The translations under genes and the position numbers were made by a program. This document shows positions 10,923 through 22,810 of a DNA stretch of 64,000 nt, piece by piece. Source of the DNA: Cadophora sp. MPI-SDFR-AT-0126 (taxonomy: Eukaryota; Ascomycota; Leotiomycetes; Helotiales; Ploettnerulaceae); assembly GCA_020747065.1 (NCBI GenBank), contig JAGMVK010000006.1, positions 744,001-808,000 of the forward strand, read 5' to 3'. The notes beneath the pieces are model-generated. The model worked only from the letters and a program-made list of their open reading frames with translations. It had not been told where the DNA came from and ran no database searches. The first letter of the stretch is position 1, and every line of letters begins with the position of its first letter.

Positions 10923-12429
10923 TTTGCAGCTACTTCAATGTTCTCGTGAGAACAGTGGGAGGGTCGCACTGTGTAGCGGGGGACCGTTCAGAAAACGAAA
11001 ACGACGGGTCCCAGCTATGCTGGCGGCGGGGGTGGGTTTTATAGCTTCGAAGCTGCTCATTAACCGCCGCATCAAGCCGGTTGATCTCAATTACGAGATA
11101 CTCGTCTTATCGACCTCATTCTAAGTGACCAACACTGACCTTCCTGATTAATGACTTTTTATGAACTTGCCAAGTGAGGGAAGTCTTGGATGCGGGGCAC
11201 GGCAGCGTGCCGTTCGGTACCTGGCAAGTGGCGTGCCTCCTAGATAACACTTTATTTTGGTCCCATTAAAACAGAAAATGCTGTATCATCTGGAAGATAT
11301 CGTAAACTTGGTCGTCCTAATCTTTAAGTTTTATTCCCAATTAAACATGGTAATCTGATTGCGACATGAAAACTCGGGGACTCTTCCGAGGCAGGCAATC
11401 AGGTACAGCTTCCCTATGTGAAGCTTGGCCGCCTTGGCCTTTGCATGGGCACGATTGCTAGAAGCTTGGTAGAAGGTGCGACCTTCTAGAATAGGAAGGA
11501 TATGCTGCAACAATCCTGTGAAAGTCTATCGCGTGAGAATCCTTTGACATAGGCTGCTGCGCAAGAGTCGTAGTTGGAGTGAGGCGATCGTCGGGTTAAA
11601 TGGCTGCATTACTGAAGTAGGTGGCAAACACTTGCTGCAGCACTTTGTTTTCTCCTTGAAATGGATGCTTTGTACCACCAAATTTTATGATGAACTCGAT
11701 CCCGCTACTGAGACGCTGTAAATGCAATAGTGGCATATTTTCTATTGCTACAAATCATACGGAGGTATACAACCGGATTCGAGGCTGTGCTTTACAACAA
11801 TACCAATCACTTGCAAGTGCGAGTTCCATTTCCAAATGGAAGTACGGTGTCTCAGTCTGCTTTCTTCAAGTAGTGGTCTGAGTATAGAATGGTGAATGAA
11901 ATTGAAGATGATATCTAGGGTCGAGTGACATACCTGCACATGTGTGGTGAACAAGTCATCGCCTCGCCCTCCCTAAGCGAGTGCCACCCCCTCTTTTTGC
12001 ACATGTAAACACATAAGCGAGAATAAACCGCTCTATTTCGATGCAGTGTGCAAAGGATTTGAAAAACAACGTGAGCTCCCAATTGCCAGCGATTGAGGAT
12101 TTAGTTTCAGCTTGTGCTAGTACGATGCATTGCATTATTGTGGACTGCGTGCAACTCGTCGTTGGTTGGGAGAGCAGAATATCGTATTATGAGATGGAAT
12201 ACGAAATTTGGACGCATCCATGTATGCAATGGCTTTACGTTGCAGTGTAAGCCCAAGACTCTGCGATGGAAATTTTTATTTTTCTCGTGTTTATGAAATA
12301 TCTATGACTCGCGAAACGTTGACATCCATACAGCTCCAACAGAAAACGGACAAAGTACGGATAAAGCCTCCCATTCATCAAGTCATCAAACATGAATGCC
12401 AACAATTAAGTAAGATGACAACCCAAGTA
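10923..12429. other. Intergenic
   Basis: About 1.5 kb between the divergent end of the DPP IV promoter and the 3' end of the next minus-strand gene. No gene, repeat or RNA recognised apart from the TATA box listed separately. Confidence 0.5.
11037..11043 (-). promoter_or_regulatory. TATA box of the DPP IV gene
   Basis: TATAAAA on the minus strand, about 115 nt upstream of the start codon at 10922, in a locally GC-rich context. Confidence 0.5.
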
Positions 12430-13323
12430 TTACAACACGAATCCAACAGCCAAGCCAAGGGCACCTAAGGCAACTCCCCCAGCTCTGATCTTTTCCACTG
12501 CATTTGAACTAGTTGCAGCCGCAGCAATATCCGAAGTCGGGGTGGCAGTCACATCACTGGCAGTACTACCTGCAGTTGAAGTCCTTGTTACCGTTGTGCC
12601 TGTGGTAGCATTTGCCGGCGAGTTGCCAATGGTAGTGCTAGAGCTACGTGTGGTTGTCGTAGGTGCTTCTGTTGCTGAGTCTTCCGGTGTACCTGTGCCT
12701 GTTTGCACAACTCCGCTTGGTGAAGTATAGGTTCCGTCTTTGAGGCTGCCGTTTCCTCCGACATCGTCGTGGTATGAACCTACAATTGGCGTTAGCTGAT
12801 AGGCTCCAAGACGTTAATAGAGGTAAGTTATTCACCATCACTGAGGTTTACGCAGAGGAGAGAGTCGTCTGTGTATTGGTAGCAGGTCTCTGCGCTCGAG
12901 CAGGTGAGTAATGCCCTCTTATTCAAAGTGTTGCGCTTTCTCAGCTTGATCAGACCGTCGGATGGATCATCGCTCGCTCCTGTGCCAGTGTTGGTATTGT
13001 CGCAAGCGGATGCTGGCAAGATGAAATTAGTAGACACCCAGTGAGATAGAATTTAAAAGGTCTTTACCCCCAACTGCATTACACTGCCCTGCCATGATCA
13101 AGTCGAGACAACCGGTCACACATGCTTGGTCTTGTTGGCAGTAGTTTGTACAGTCGGAAACACTCTGAGCTCCTCCATAGATGTCTCCACCTCCATTTCC
13201 ACCTCCGAAGCTGGTCCCGAAATCATTGTTGGCAGGCCATGATTTTGCACCCGAGACTGTACACGTAGTCGCTGCAGCGAGGTCAAGGATTGAGAGCACA
13301 ACGGCGGTTCGGGAGAACAACAT
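12430..13323 (-). CDS. GPI-anchored, Ser/Thr-rich cell-surface protein, 260 aa
   Basis: Three exons: 13323-13068, 13012-12836, 12779-12430 (783 nt, in phase). Parts in order: signal peptide (MLFSRTAVVLSILDLAAA), a Cys-containing glycine-rich ectodomain (FGGGNGGGDIYGG, then SDCTNYCQQDQACVTGC), a second cysteine group with basic sites before it (NTLNKRALLTCSSAETC), a Ser/Thr-rich stalk from about residue 160, and a hydrophobic C-terminus (GGVALGALGLAVGFVL) preceded by small residues (SSNA) as in a GPI attachment signal. The KR pairs around residue 125 could be Kex2 sites. I do not recognise a named family. Likely a wall or membrane mannoprotein, exposed to the environment; an effector role is possible but unsupported. 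Confidence 0.8.
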
Positions 13324-14663
13324 TTTCGTAGAAAAGCTGAGGATTTAGAGAAAAATGTAGAAAAGGGGGGCATTAGACGAGATGGTATATTTGAAATGTA
13401 AGATCCTCGACTTTTTTCTAGAAAGAAGGATGATGAGTAGGGAAAGCAGATCTTCTCCTGACACGGCAGGGTGCCTTTCCTTAAGTCCTTTCACGCCTTT
13501 TCTCTTCCCTAATATGCAACATCAATCAACGACTGGACTTGTAACTAAGTGGGCCGAAAGCTACATCTATTGAGCCTAGATGGGCCTCTATCAGATGAAG
13601 AGTGAGTTGTTCAAAGTGACTTCAGCCTTCCTAAGCTTGTACCTTGGCAAATAAAAGTGGTGGCCGTGCGAGATGACCTGATTGGGCACTGTAACCGAAA
13701 AAGCGGGCGAAGCTGAACAATTAGATACTTGTGGAGGCTAGATCAAAGTTGCGAGAGGAAAGTCGTTCCTGAACAGGTCTTCAGCCTCTGTAGTGGCGTT
13801 ATGAGCCGTCCCGGCCAGCCGGTTTTGCCTCCGTTGTGCCAACTAAGCCAATATGCATTTCTCCACCGCATGATTGGTTCCTATACGCCGGTGATCAGAA
13901 AAGTATCGCATTCGGTCAACACAAAAAGAAGCTTAAACCACTCAACAACCCACGGAGACATATCCACTGCTAACATGGGTACTTGATTGGCATTGTTGAA
14001 CAGCTCCGATTTGCCTTGAACTGGGCCCGCCAAGCGTCATCTACCAGCCAAGCCTCCACAATGCAGTCCAGCCAGCCATTTCATCGTTTCCATCTACTCG
14101 GTGACTTGTTTTAAGATAGAATTTCAAATTAGCTTAGATGGCAAGGTTGACTTCACGTTGTTGACTTCCCATCTTCGCGTTTGCTTTTCCGTCCATCCTA
14201 CCCGTCGGCACGGTAAGTAATGCCTAACTTCAGGGTGCATTCTTCAAAGAATGGAGAAACCAACGCTCGTGGCAGAAATCATGAGAAAATCACAATCAAA
14301 AATTGCACCTTGTGCGTACCTGTAGATGCGGTGGGCGCGGTGAATGAAAGCCCTGCAAGTCACGACGACCAGAGCAGTTTGCCGTAGCCGCTCCGCTTCT
14401 GCTTTCTCGTGGTGGAAAATATTGACCTAAATAGACTTTGCTTTGGGCACGAATACCACATGCAAATCGTTACTCATATGAACAGTAACATAGTGCTGCA
14501 TTTATCTCAAGCGCTGGATTCAGATTCACATGAGCACAGCTCCGGATCCTTCAACTCAATCCACAACCTTCCTGCGCCGTCCTTATGTGCCGTGTTCCGA
14601 AACCCCTTTTGTGAGCGCCGATTCCTTATTTTCTCGTTACAGCCATTTCATGAAATCCTGAAC
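13324..14663. other. Intergenic
   Basis: Only short spurious frames. No repeat or RNA recognised. Confidence 0.45.
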
Positions 14664-15233
14664 CTACGAGACTACTCCTGTCTTCTGCTGCGAGATCAAT
14701 TCCGGTGTGCTTGCACCCGGACATCCAACTCCCTTCACACCCGTGAAGCTTTGCAAAGTGATGATCATCGCTGTTGCGCGATCCTTGTTGGTCTTCGTAT
14801 CTTGTACGGTGGGATCCGTATTGAAGGTAATCGGAGTCCCGAGGACATTTCCCGCCGCGATGTTGGTGGTCAGTCTAGAAATGAAGTCCGCCCGCGCAGG
14901 AGGACAATTTTCGGGAATAGGAACTCCATTTGCACCTATTCCTGTGCCAGCCTGAATAGCGAAGACTGGGACGAGGGATGGATCAAGATTCGTGGGGTTG
15001 TTATTGTTGTTGTTGTTGCTGGGTACATTGGTGCTTGCGGGTGGGTTGTTTGCATTCGGGGAGCCAGCAGTGGGGTTATTGTTGGACTGGTTGGTATTTT
15101 TTGAGGGGTTGCTATTCGTAGGAGTGCCGATGTTGGTAGCTGGCTTTCCAGGTCGCCCTCTGTGTCTTCCGGGAAATGCATCGACGCTGAGACAGAGAAA
15201 GAAGATGACTGTGGTGGATATAGAAAATTGCAT
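14664..15233 (-). CDS. Small secreted protein with an Asn/Pro-rich linker, 189 aa
   Basis: Single exon. A signal peptide (MQFSISTTVIFFLCLSVDAFP) is followed by a basic patch (GRHRGRPGKP), a low-complexity Asn/Pro/Ser/Thr segment (about residues 33-85, with a run of seven or more Asn) and a compact C-terminal domain of about 100 residues beginning DPSLVPVFAIQAGTG, with cysteines in ENCPPARADF and GVGCPGAST. The C-terminal pattern (DPxLVPxFxxQAG ... CPP ... GCP) occurs in many ascomycete secreted proteins that databases sometimes mislabel as a ribosomal protein S17; the true function is not known. Two cysteines could form one disulfide. Candidate wall-associated protein or effector. Confidence 0.8.
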   Translation of the reverse strand: MQFSISTTVIFFLCLSVDAFPGRHRGRPGKPATNIGTPTNSNPSKNTNQSNNNPTAGSPNANNPPASTNVPSNNNNNNNPTNLDPSLVPVFAIQAGTGIGANGVPIPENCPPARADFISRLTTNIAAGNVLGTPITFNTDPTVQDTKTNKDRATAMIITLQSFTGVKGVGCPGASTPELISQQKTGVVS

Positions 15234-17063
15234 TTTGATCTCTCAATACCGTGAGCTGTGGGAACGAGGAGGCCTTTCAAAAAATGGGCTGGAATTACTC
15301 CGGTACTGACTGAAATAATGAAATAATTTCAGAACCAGTCTGAACACAGAAAAAGTCCTAAAGGAGTGACAAGAAATATAACGGAAGAGCGGTGGTCTCA
15401 CCGGAGAAGGGACCCTGGAAAATACATCACGATCCTTAAGTATTCCATCCAGCACCTCAAAATAACTTATTGCTTCCACCCCTCAGCATCACGTTCACCC
15501 GCAGAAATGTCTTCAATGGGGGATGGACCCTTGTTTCAATAGTAGATTTGTTTGAGCCATGGTGCCTCATTTTGGTTGACAGAGCTGCTCGCGTCTTTGT
15601 TTCGTCCAAACATGGCGGCTGTTGTCGATCTGCCACAAGATCGTGGGACTGTGGCACAAATAGCCTAAAATGTCCTTCATGGCATGTTTCATCCGAACTC
15701 GAATGAAAGCCAGTTCATCGGGTCTAGAAATGTGATCAGACTGTCTCTGTACAATTCACGTTTCAATTGTCGCTACCCCTTCACACGCGAGCCCCTGGAC
15801 TAAGCGAGCCTGGACGCGTGTCAATAGAATGACAGTTCAGGCTATGGCTCTGACTTGCTGACTGACACTTGCACATGGCATCCTCAAATACCGCTACTAA
15901 CCCAACATTATCTTTCTGCCGTCTGTTGTATGCGATACGAGTTTCAGCTCCGTTAAGATAAGTATTCCTATTCATGTTCATTCGGTCACGTGAGCAAGAT
16001 AGGATCAAGTCATGGGATCGTGCTACTCAATGGCTGAGCCAATGCTGGATGGTGCACATAATATGGCTCTCATAAGCTGTAATTTAGATGATTAATCTAT
16101 GTTCTGCCGTCTGCGTATCGCTATGTGGCCTGTAACGGGGATGCTTTAAACAATTCGGCTAAAGCGCCGAGACAAAATACATAATTTGGAGGCGGCAACC
16201 TCATTCACAGAACTCCTATCGAATCCTTTCACGGAAAAGATCAAGTAGATTTCAAGCAAGGTTCTCGATGATGAGTTTGGCATGTGCGATTTACATTAGT
16301 GGCCAGGAGGTGAAGATCAGAAAGGTCGTGGTTAGCTTCCATGTGAAACAGCTCCAAGCGATCGATGTTGATTAAATCAAAGTCAATAAACCAGGTGGAT
16401 CTGGCTTATGTGAATAATCGGGGGCCCTCACATACATTTAGTGTGTAATGTGGGGATGCTTCTCACCATAGCATCAGTATCGAAGATCGTGGTCGAAATT
16501 TTTCTCTGCTTTTCCGCAGCTTGGAGTACCGGTATTAGATACGAAGATACAGGATTGGAGCATCCCCATAGGTCACTCAAGCGAAATCTGCTCAAGCCAT
16601 GAGAAGAAAGCCATAGGTGCACCTACATTGGCTGAAAATTGACAGTCGAGACTGCTTGGGGACACATGCGCCCTTAGTTATAACATTAAATGAAGCACTC
16701 GTCAAGAACTCTAGCTCATATCAATCGACCAGTAGCATTGGAATGTCCCCAGACTTGATGATTGTTTTTCTGGATTCCAGACTGGAGATCCTAGAACTGA
16801 AGCCACCGAGGCATCAGAAAATATCCCAACTAGTGCAGCCTGGGAATTGTCAGTCATGATTTTCTGGGTACATTTGGTGCTTGAAAACCAACACCGAATG
16901 CAGGAAGTGTATGCATATTTGACATCCTTTGTAGCAGAAACACTTTCCTTTTTGAAATTCCTTTCCATACTCTGCCACTCTTGACCTGACCGAATTTGCA
17001 CCATGTTAAACAGTCTATCCGTTTCGAGAAATGACACCGGAAGCCAAAGAGATAACAGCAATT
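15234..17063. other. Intergenic, 1.8 kb
   Basis: No gene recognised on either strand. The right end holds the 3' UTR of the C2H2 regulator. Confidence 0.45.
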
Positions 17064-19805
17064 TTACATCTCCGCCCGTCTCTGCAACAATAATGCCAAG
17101 TTCAAACTCGCACCCCAAGTCCCAAACCTCGTCAGCATCTCCGCTCCACTCCTAAACAGCACCTTCTTCTGTACCTTCCCATCACCTTCACCAACCTCCA
17201 TGTCACTTCTCAGAAGCGAAATGAATGAGCTACTTCTCAGATCCACATCCAGTTCCAATCGTCTTAGCAGCTGCATCCTCTGCTCCTTTGCCGAAACACT
17301 CATGAATACCCAGAGGATAATATGGCTGAGGAATATCGCTATGAGGCTGTAAGGCGCGGTGTCTAGATAGCCGCTGGTTTGGGTTTGGCTATCTGGAGGA
17401 CTGAGAGACATGATCGCTTGGACTGCGTGCTGGGCGACTTGCTCTGCATTGGAAGAGGAGATGCGAGCCCAGGATGATAGGCTGGACATGGCCTGGGCGA
17501 CGCCGGCTGTGCCGTCTTTGCCGATTGTGTTTTGGAGGTCTGGGAGGGGGACGGAGAGGAGGATGGTGCTTAGGCGGTGGAGGATGTGGGATGAGCGGTT
17601 AAAGTATTCGGTTGAGGCGTCGCGAGTGGGGTGGTGGGATGAGAGGTATGATGAGTAGAAGGAGCGGAGGGTATCTGAGAGGTGCATATCAGTCAAGTTC
17701 AGCTTGATAGTCGGGGTACCAGACCTGCGATCCGAGACCGAGGGCTCAGAGAATTTCTCTCATCCGAACCATGAAAACCTGCTCCATTCGGAGACCATTC
17801 GTCTTCATCGATAAAAGTTCTTGAAACTACATCTTCTTGTGTTATCTGAAATATTTGGTGCGTGACTGTTGTGAGGACAAGGAAAGCACTCCATGGATTG
17901 AGAATTAAGACTGGTAAGCGTGCTGGCCGCTGCTCTGAGTAGTCATTCACGTCAGCCAAGTTACTACCCAGCACGAATGGACCGACAGCAGCAGCAAATG
18001 ACCTCGATGGCGGTACAGTCGCTGGACCTAACAGATTTTTCCAAGACCTCGCCGAACCTGCTGCCCAAAATTCCTCGTCACACGGACATCCCAGGTTTCT
18101 CACCTCACCGACAGATGTGGTAGGGGGTAGATTCAAGAGACTCGGGAATTGAGAATCGATTGTGTAGACCACCCATGCGAGTCTTTTCTGAGATTCTTCG
18201 TGGATCCATCGTCTCCAGGCCGAGTCCAAATTTGAACTAGTCGTTGAGTGAGGGTTCGACATAGGTAGCTGTACTCCAAACTTGATGCGCCGAACGTACG
18301 TGACAAGTGCACCTCTTCCAACCTCTGCAAGCTCAAAGGCTCGCTTGTTTCCGCACCACAGGCCCGTATGGACGATTAAAGCTTCTGCGTAGATAATCAT
18401 AGGGCTGCGCATGAGCGCATTGTTGCTTTCTACTGCAATTTGGAGCTGCCAGCGAGTTGCATTGAGAAGAACAATTGCGAAGCGCCTCGTGTGCTTTAAG
18501 TGGCTGTAGATAGCACCGATGACAATCATGGCGGCGATGAGAGGTGGTGGGAGATCGTTGTTGGTATTGATGGTTGCGTGGTGCAGCACAGGCATCTGAG
18601 GAGAGAAACGTTTGAAAAACAAGCCGATGAAGACATTAATCACATTGAGTGGCGGCAGGACGAAGGGCGGTTTCCCCAACGGATACTCTGCAAATTGCGG
18701 TTGCAGGAAAGACTCCAATTCCGAGAGTGTTGCTTCTGTTATATCGAACCTAGGATCGTGAGCGTGAAAGAGCGGGTGACTGTCTGGGATCGAGACAGGG
18801 TGTGCAGATAATATCTGTTGAGCATTTGGATTCCACTGGAACGGCCATTTATCCTCTTCAGATGCTTCATTGGGAGGTGAAGATATCCGACTGATCGGTC
18901 CGTCTTGATGTAAACCTTGGTAAGGTCTGTTCTGCAACTCGCTACTGGGTTGTTCTCCTTGCTCGTCAACAGAGCCCCATGTATTTGCCGAGGCTGGACT
19001 CGGACCGATGCCCCGTAACCTTCCCAACTCGTTTCCAGTCTCGCGCATGGCGGAGTAGAAATCGAATGAAAACCATTCATGCCCTGTGGGAGTTATATCC
19101 TGCGGTACGAGGAATGTTGAGAAATCGAATGGCTCTAATGACATATCAATATCGTAAGGAAATTCCGAAGAGTCATGACGGTTCGATTGCATCCCGGCCA
19201 TCGAGCCCTGGGGCTGACTTAACATAGCTTCAGAATGCTGAATGTGAGAAGCCGGAGAAATGCCTGGATAGTTTTCTGCCTCGAAGTCTGAACCGTGGCT
19301 CGTCATAGGACTATGAGCAGGAACTCGATCCAACATCTCGCTATTTTGGCGTGCAATGAAGTCAGAGGAATTAGAGGTGACATCGCGGCCATCATCCTCG
19401 TTCTGCTTCCTTCTTTTGACAGGTCGGCGTCCAGATTTCTTCGCACTGCTGTCCCATCTCTCATGACTCGCCTCATGGCGCTTCATTAGATCGCTTCTCG
19501 TAAAAGCCTTGCCACATATTGAGCAGGAATGAGAAGGTGTATTATCTGTAGTCTATATCAGTATCACAGTCAGCCATTGTGCCTGACCTCCTACGTGTTT
19601 TCAGATGTCGACTCAGATTCTCCCTTCGGTTGAACACCTTCTTACATAGGCCGCAGCTATAGGCTTCCTGCTGGGATTCTGAGCGGCTCGATGCAGTGGA
19701 CCGGGCAAGACGTTCCGGGGCGACGACGTTGGGATCTGCATCCGGATGTGGACAGGCCACAGAAGGTACAGCTTCGGTTGCATGATTTGCTTGGAAGGTG
19801 GACAT
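17064..19805 (-). CDS. C2H2 zinc-finger regulator with fungal-specific TF domain, 880 aa
   Basis: Nuclear DNA-binding regulator. Three exons: 19805-19595, 19545-17725, 17674-17064 (2643 nt). The 49-nt intron 1 lies inside the last residues of finger 1; splicing gives two adjacent C2H2 fingers, CGLCKKVFNRRENLSRHLKTH and, after NTPSHS, CSICGKAF..LMKRHEASH (about residues 50-96). A basic nuclear-localisation-like stretch follows (KKSGRRPVKRRK). The middle is an acidic, Ser/Pro-rich linker; the second half is the fungal_trans fold, with FLQPQFAEYPLGKPPF, IGLFFKRFSPQMPVLHHAT and the helical WRRWIHEESQKRLAWVVYTID signature. The last exon adds a helical region with a hydrophobic segment. The ATG at 19805 is preferred to 20063 because the additional 86 residues look unconserved. 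Downstream of and on the same strand as the GH78 gene; control of that gene is possible but unproven. Confidence 0.9.
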
Positions 19806-20157
19806 TATGGGAAAAGTAAATATGTTCGACTTCCTTCTCGCAGCAATGGTCCGTCCAAATCCATTCAGTGCGAAGATAGAGCAGAATGTCCTCTCAAGCG
19901 AGGGTTGGAGAGGAGAGATGAGATGAGGATGAGGTGGATATTCAGCCTCGCTAGTTGAAAGAGTGGGAGTCCACTCCAGTTGCTTTCCCGTCCACTTCCC
20001 CGCTCTCGCGTACAGTGCAGTACTGCCAACATTTGAATGACTCGTGCTCGTGTCCAGAGGCATTCATCCATCCTAAAGGACACTAGGTGATTTTTGTTTT
20101 GATCTATAACATAAAATAAGATTGCCTCTGTTTAGTATCTATCTAAACAGGATTCTT
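19806..20157. other. Spacer between two minus-strand genes
   Basis: Holds the 5' region of the C2H2 gene (open in frame back to 20063) and the 3' end of the GH78-like gene. No independent feature. Confidence 0.45.
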
Positions 20158-22810
20158 CTAGCCAAACCATTTTAAAAGCAACCTCATTATCGAGAATTGT
20201 CTAAACCACCCATACCACCACCTACTGGCTGGTGCTTTCCCTGGTGCTACGGCTCCAGCTCTCGTGCTCGCTGTCCCAACTTTCTCTGATTTCGCTACTG
20301 TTTGCGAAAGTTTCTCGCCCGAATTCTTTATCGCAATTGTGATCTTACTTTCTTGCCCTGGTAGAATCAGAGCGCCAGATGAAAGTTGACTTCCGTTCTC
20401 AGAAGACTTGAATTTCCACCCCTGCGGTACGAAAACCTCCGCCACAGAGCCCTGCGGCACCTTCAAAACAATACTTCCCAGTCCCAAAGACTCCTGCATC
20501 TCCAAAGAAACCTCAATTCGGCCGGCCGGCGTCGAGAGAGAAACATCCACTGTCTCCAAGCCAGCTAACACAGGCTGCACTTTCCAGCGCGTCCATCCAG
20601 GCTCAAGCGGGGAAAGTCCAGCTAGATATCTGGGAAGCAAGTACACTGGCCATGTTGACCAGCCATGCATGAGAGATGTGTCATCTGTGCTGGGTGATCC
20701 GTCTGGTTTCATGGCTTCCCAGTGACCTCCTGAGTAGTTCACGTTGGTCTCGTCTGCCATTACGCCCCAGACTCGTTCGATGAGCTCGATTGCTGAGAAG
20801 CCATGACCGCGTTCAAAAAGCGCTTCGACTGCGAAGCCTGATGCGTACGGGCTGACCACCTTTTTATCTTCCCATCTTGCTAGACCTTGAAAGGCGAGTG
20901 GCAGCTCGTTGCTTCGTGGTGCGGCTAAGTTAGTCTCTGCTGCTGCGTGAGCAGGAGAAAGCCCCATTGTGATCGCGTATGCGTTGATGTCTTGACATAT
21001 CCCAGTTGGAGAAGCAATATCGCTCATTCTCATAGTGCCTGCAGTAGGGTTCCACAGGTGCTTCACAATGCTTTGTTTCAAATCATCTGCTCGTGATAAG
21101 AAATTACTTTTCGAAGCCGTAACCCTACTCAGCTTTGCCATAGAAGTCAAAGCATCGAAGTATGCAATGTTTATTTTGCCGGAAGCTCCTAAAATTGGCC
21201 CACCCATTGGAAACCAGTCCACTATGATTGTTAATTGTGCTACTGAGTTTTGTGTGTAGACTTACTCGAGAGGGGAGGTGGCGCAACAACAAGACCTCGT
21301 TGGTCCGCGAATCTATCAACAAAGCTCAACAGTTTCTCCAGTCTATGCCAAACTGATCTCACAGAAGCATCATCACCCGAATGCATCCAGTAGTCTTTGA
21401 CGGCGACAACCAATAATAGGGCATAGCTGAGCGAATAGAAAGCGTAAGTTGGAGGCTCAGTCGACTCTTCGTGTCTTGGTGCCTGGATCGGACACAAGTT
21501 CCCCAAATATCCATCTGCAGTCTGATGGCTGGTGAGAAGCTTGATGCTTCCCAAGATGGCATCCAGATTAGCTGTAGAATAACAGATTGACCGACCCATC
21601 ACGAAGAGATCACCACCGAACAGAGCTCTGTCTCGTTTGGCGCCATCAATGGTGCATGAGAGAGTGTTGGTGCCAACGGCGAAGTCTGCGAGCGTCCGGT
21701 CCTTGCTGGCGAGAAGAAAATCGTTCCGATATAGAATCTCTCCAGACTGATCGGTGACTCGTAGATTTCGATAACATGAGACATAATCCTGTGGTCCACC
21801 AAATGCCACTGAGCCAGTGTTGTTCTGGCTTCCGCCAAGGATAGGATGTATATCAAGGCCCGAAATGAAGGCAGTCTCAGCACCATTCAACGATACCAAG
21901 ACCCTCGTACCCGTCGCAACCGTGGTTACAGAGATCCAAGCATCCAAAGAGATATCAGATTTAATATTCCAAAGTCCGCGGCGTTTCGTAGGGAAAATTC
22001 CATTCGTATCAGACAGGCCTTCAAAAGCCGCAAGCGACCTCTTCCCGAAGTCGAGACAGAAGACCAACCCATTAGCCACCATGTGCACTCCCCAGCTGGC
22101 ACCCCCTTTCTCGATCTTCACGTCAAATTCAACCTTTACATCGCCCCATCTAGTCCCGTGCCTGCATGGCGCCCAGTGTTGTCCAATAATGCGGGTCCCG
22201 TTTTCGGTCACTTCCCATGCTTCGGCCGTCTCTCCAGCCTCTACCGTGCAGGCATCAACGCTCCGGACTCCATCTGTCCAGACCTTGTTAAGAAGCTTGT
22301 TTGAACAGGAAAATGAGTTGATGGTAGGGTTTGGTGCTCGTATAGGCCTGTAGCCAATTGATGATACGCAAAGTGATGAGTTTTGTGTTTTGAGAATCAC
22401 CCGCTGATATCTCTGGGATCGTTGCGCAAAGGGTAATTGAACCCGAGTTGGTGTTTCAGATGGCTGGAATGTCTGCGTGTGTATTCTGTATGTATCCATA
22501 GCATTAGAAAATAAGAAGTAAGGGCCATCTCCTGTAAAATATCATCAGCATAGCCCAGAAACCAAACACACTGAGCAGCCTTACCTGTCTCGCTCTGTAT
22601 TCCAGCATACGTTTCACTGAATATTATGTCAATCTCCACTGGACCACCTCCAGTAACACTTCTTGTTTCAATGACAGGCATTCCCCCAACTGCCAACTCA
22701 TAATCAAATAATATCTCCGACTGGCCGTTCGGTCCATTCGACAGCCTGAAGCTTTCACCGACCTCAACATCGCCTTGGCAGGTCCATTTCAAAGGGGCGA
22801 TAATATCCAT
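20158..22810 (-). CDS. Alpha-L-rhamnosidase-like glycoside hydrolase (GH78) with an inserted LamG-like domain, 851 aa
   Basis: Six-hairpin glycosidase expected to cleave terminal alpha-L-rhamnose. Three exons: 22810-22585, 22531-21266, 21221-20158 (2556 nt). There is no signal peptide (MDIIAPLKWTCQGD), so it is probably intracellular. The N-terminal beta-sandwich runs to about residue 178. Residues about 180-340 form a beta-rich insert (WEVTENGTRIIGQHW, GDVKVEFDVKIEKGGASWGV, NNTGSVAFGGP) resembling a concanavalin/LamG jelly roll. The (alpha/alpha)6 barrel starts with the family motif GAKRDRALFGGD (about 371), followed by TADGYLGNLCP, NYSGGHWEAMKPDGSPS, then HGWSTWPVYLLPRYLAG and the C-terminal sandwich GWTRWKVQPVLAGL. 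The tail ends in a Trp/Arg-rich amphipathic stretch (SRWWYGWFRQFS). The DR.R acidic and aromatic motifs suggest activity; substrate is inferred only from family. Confidence 0.88.
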
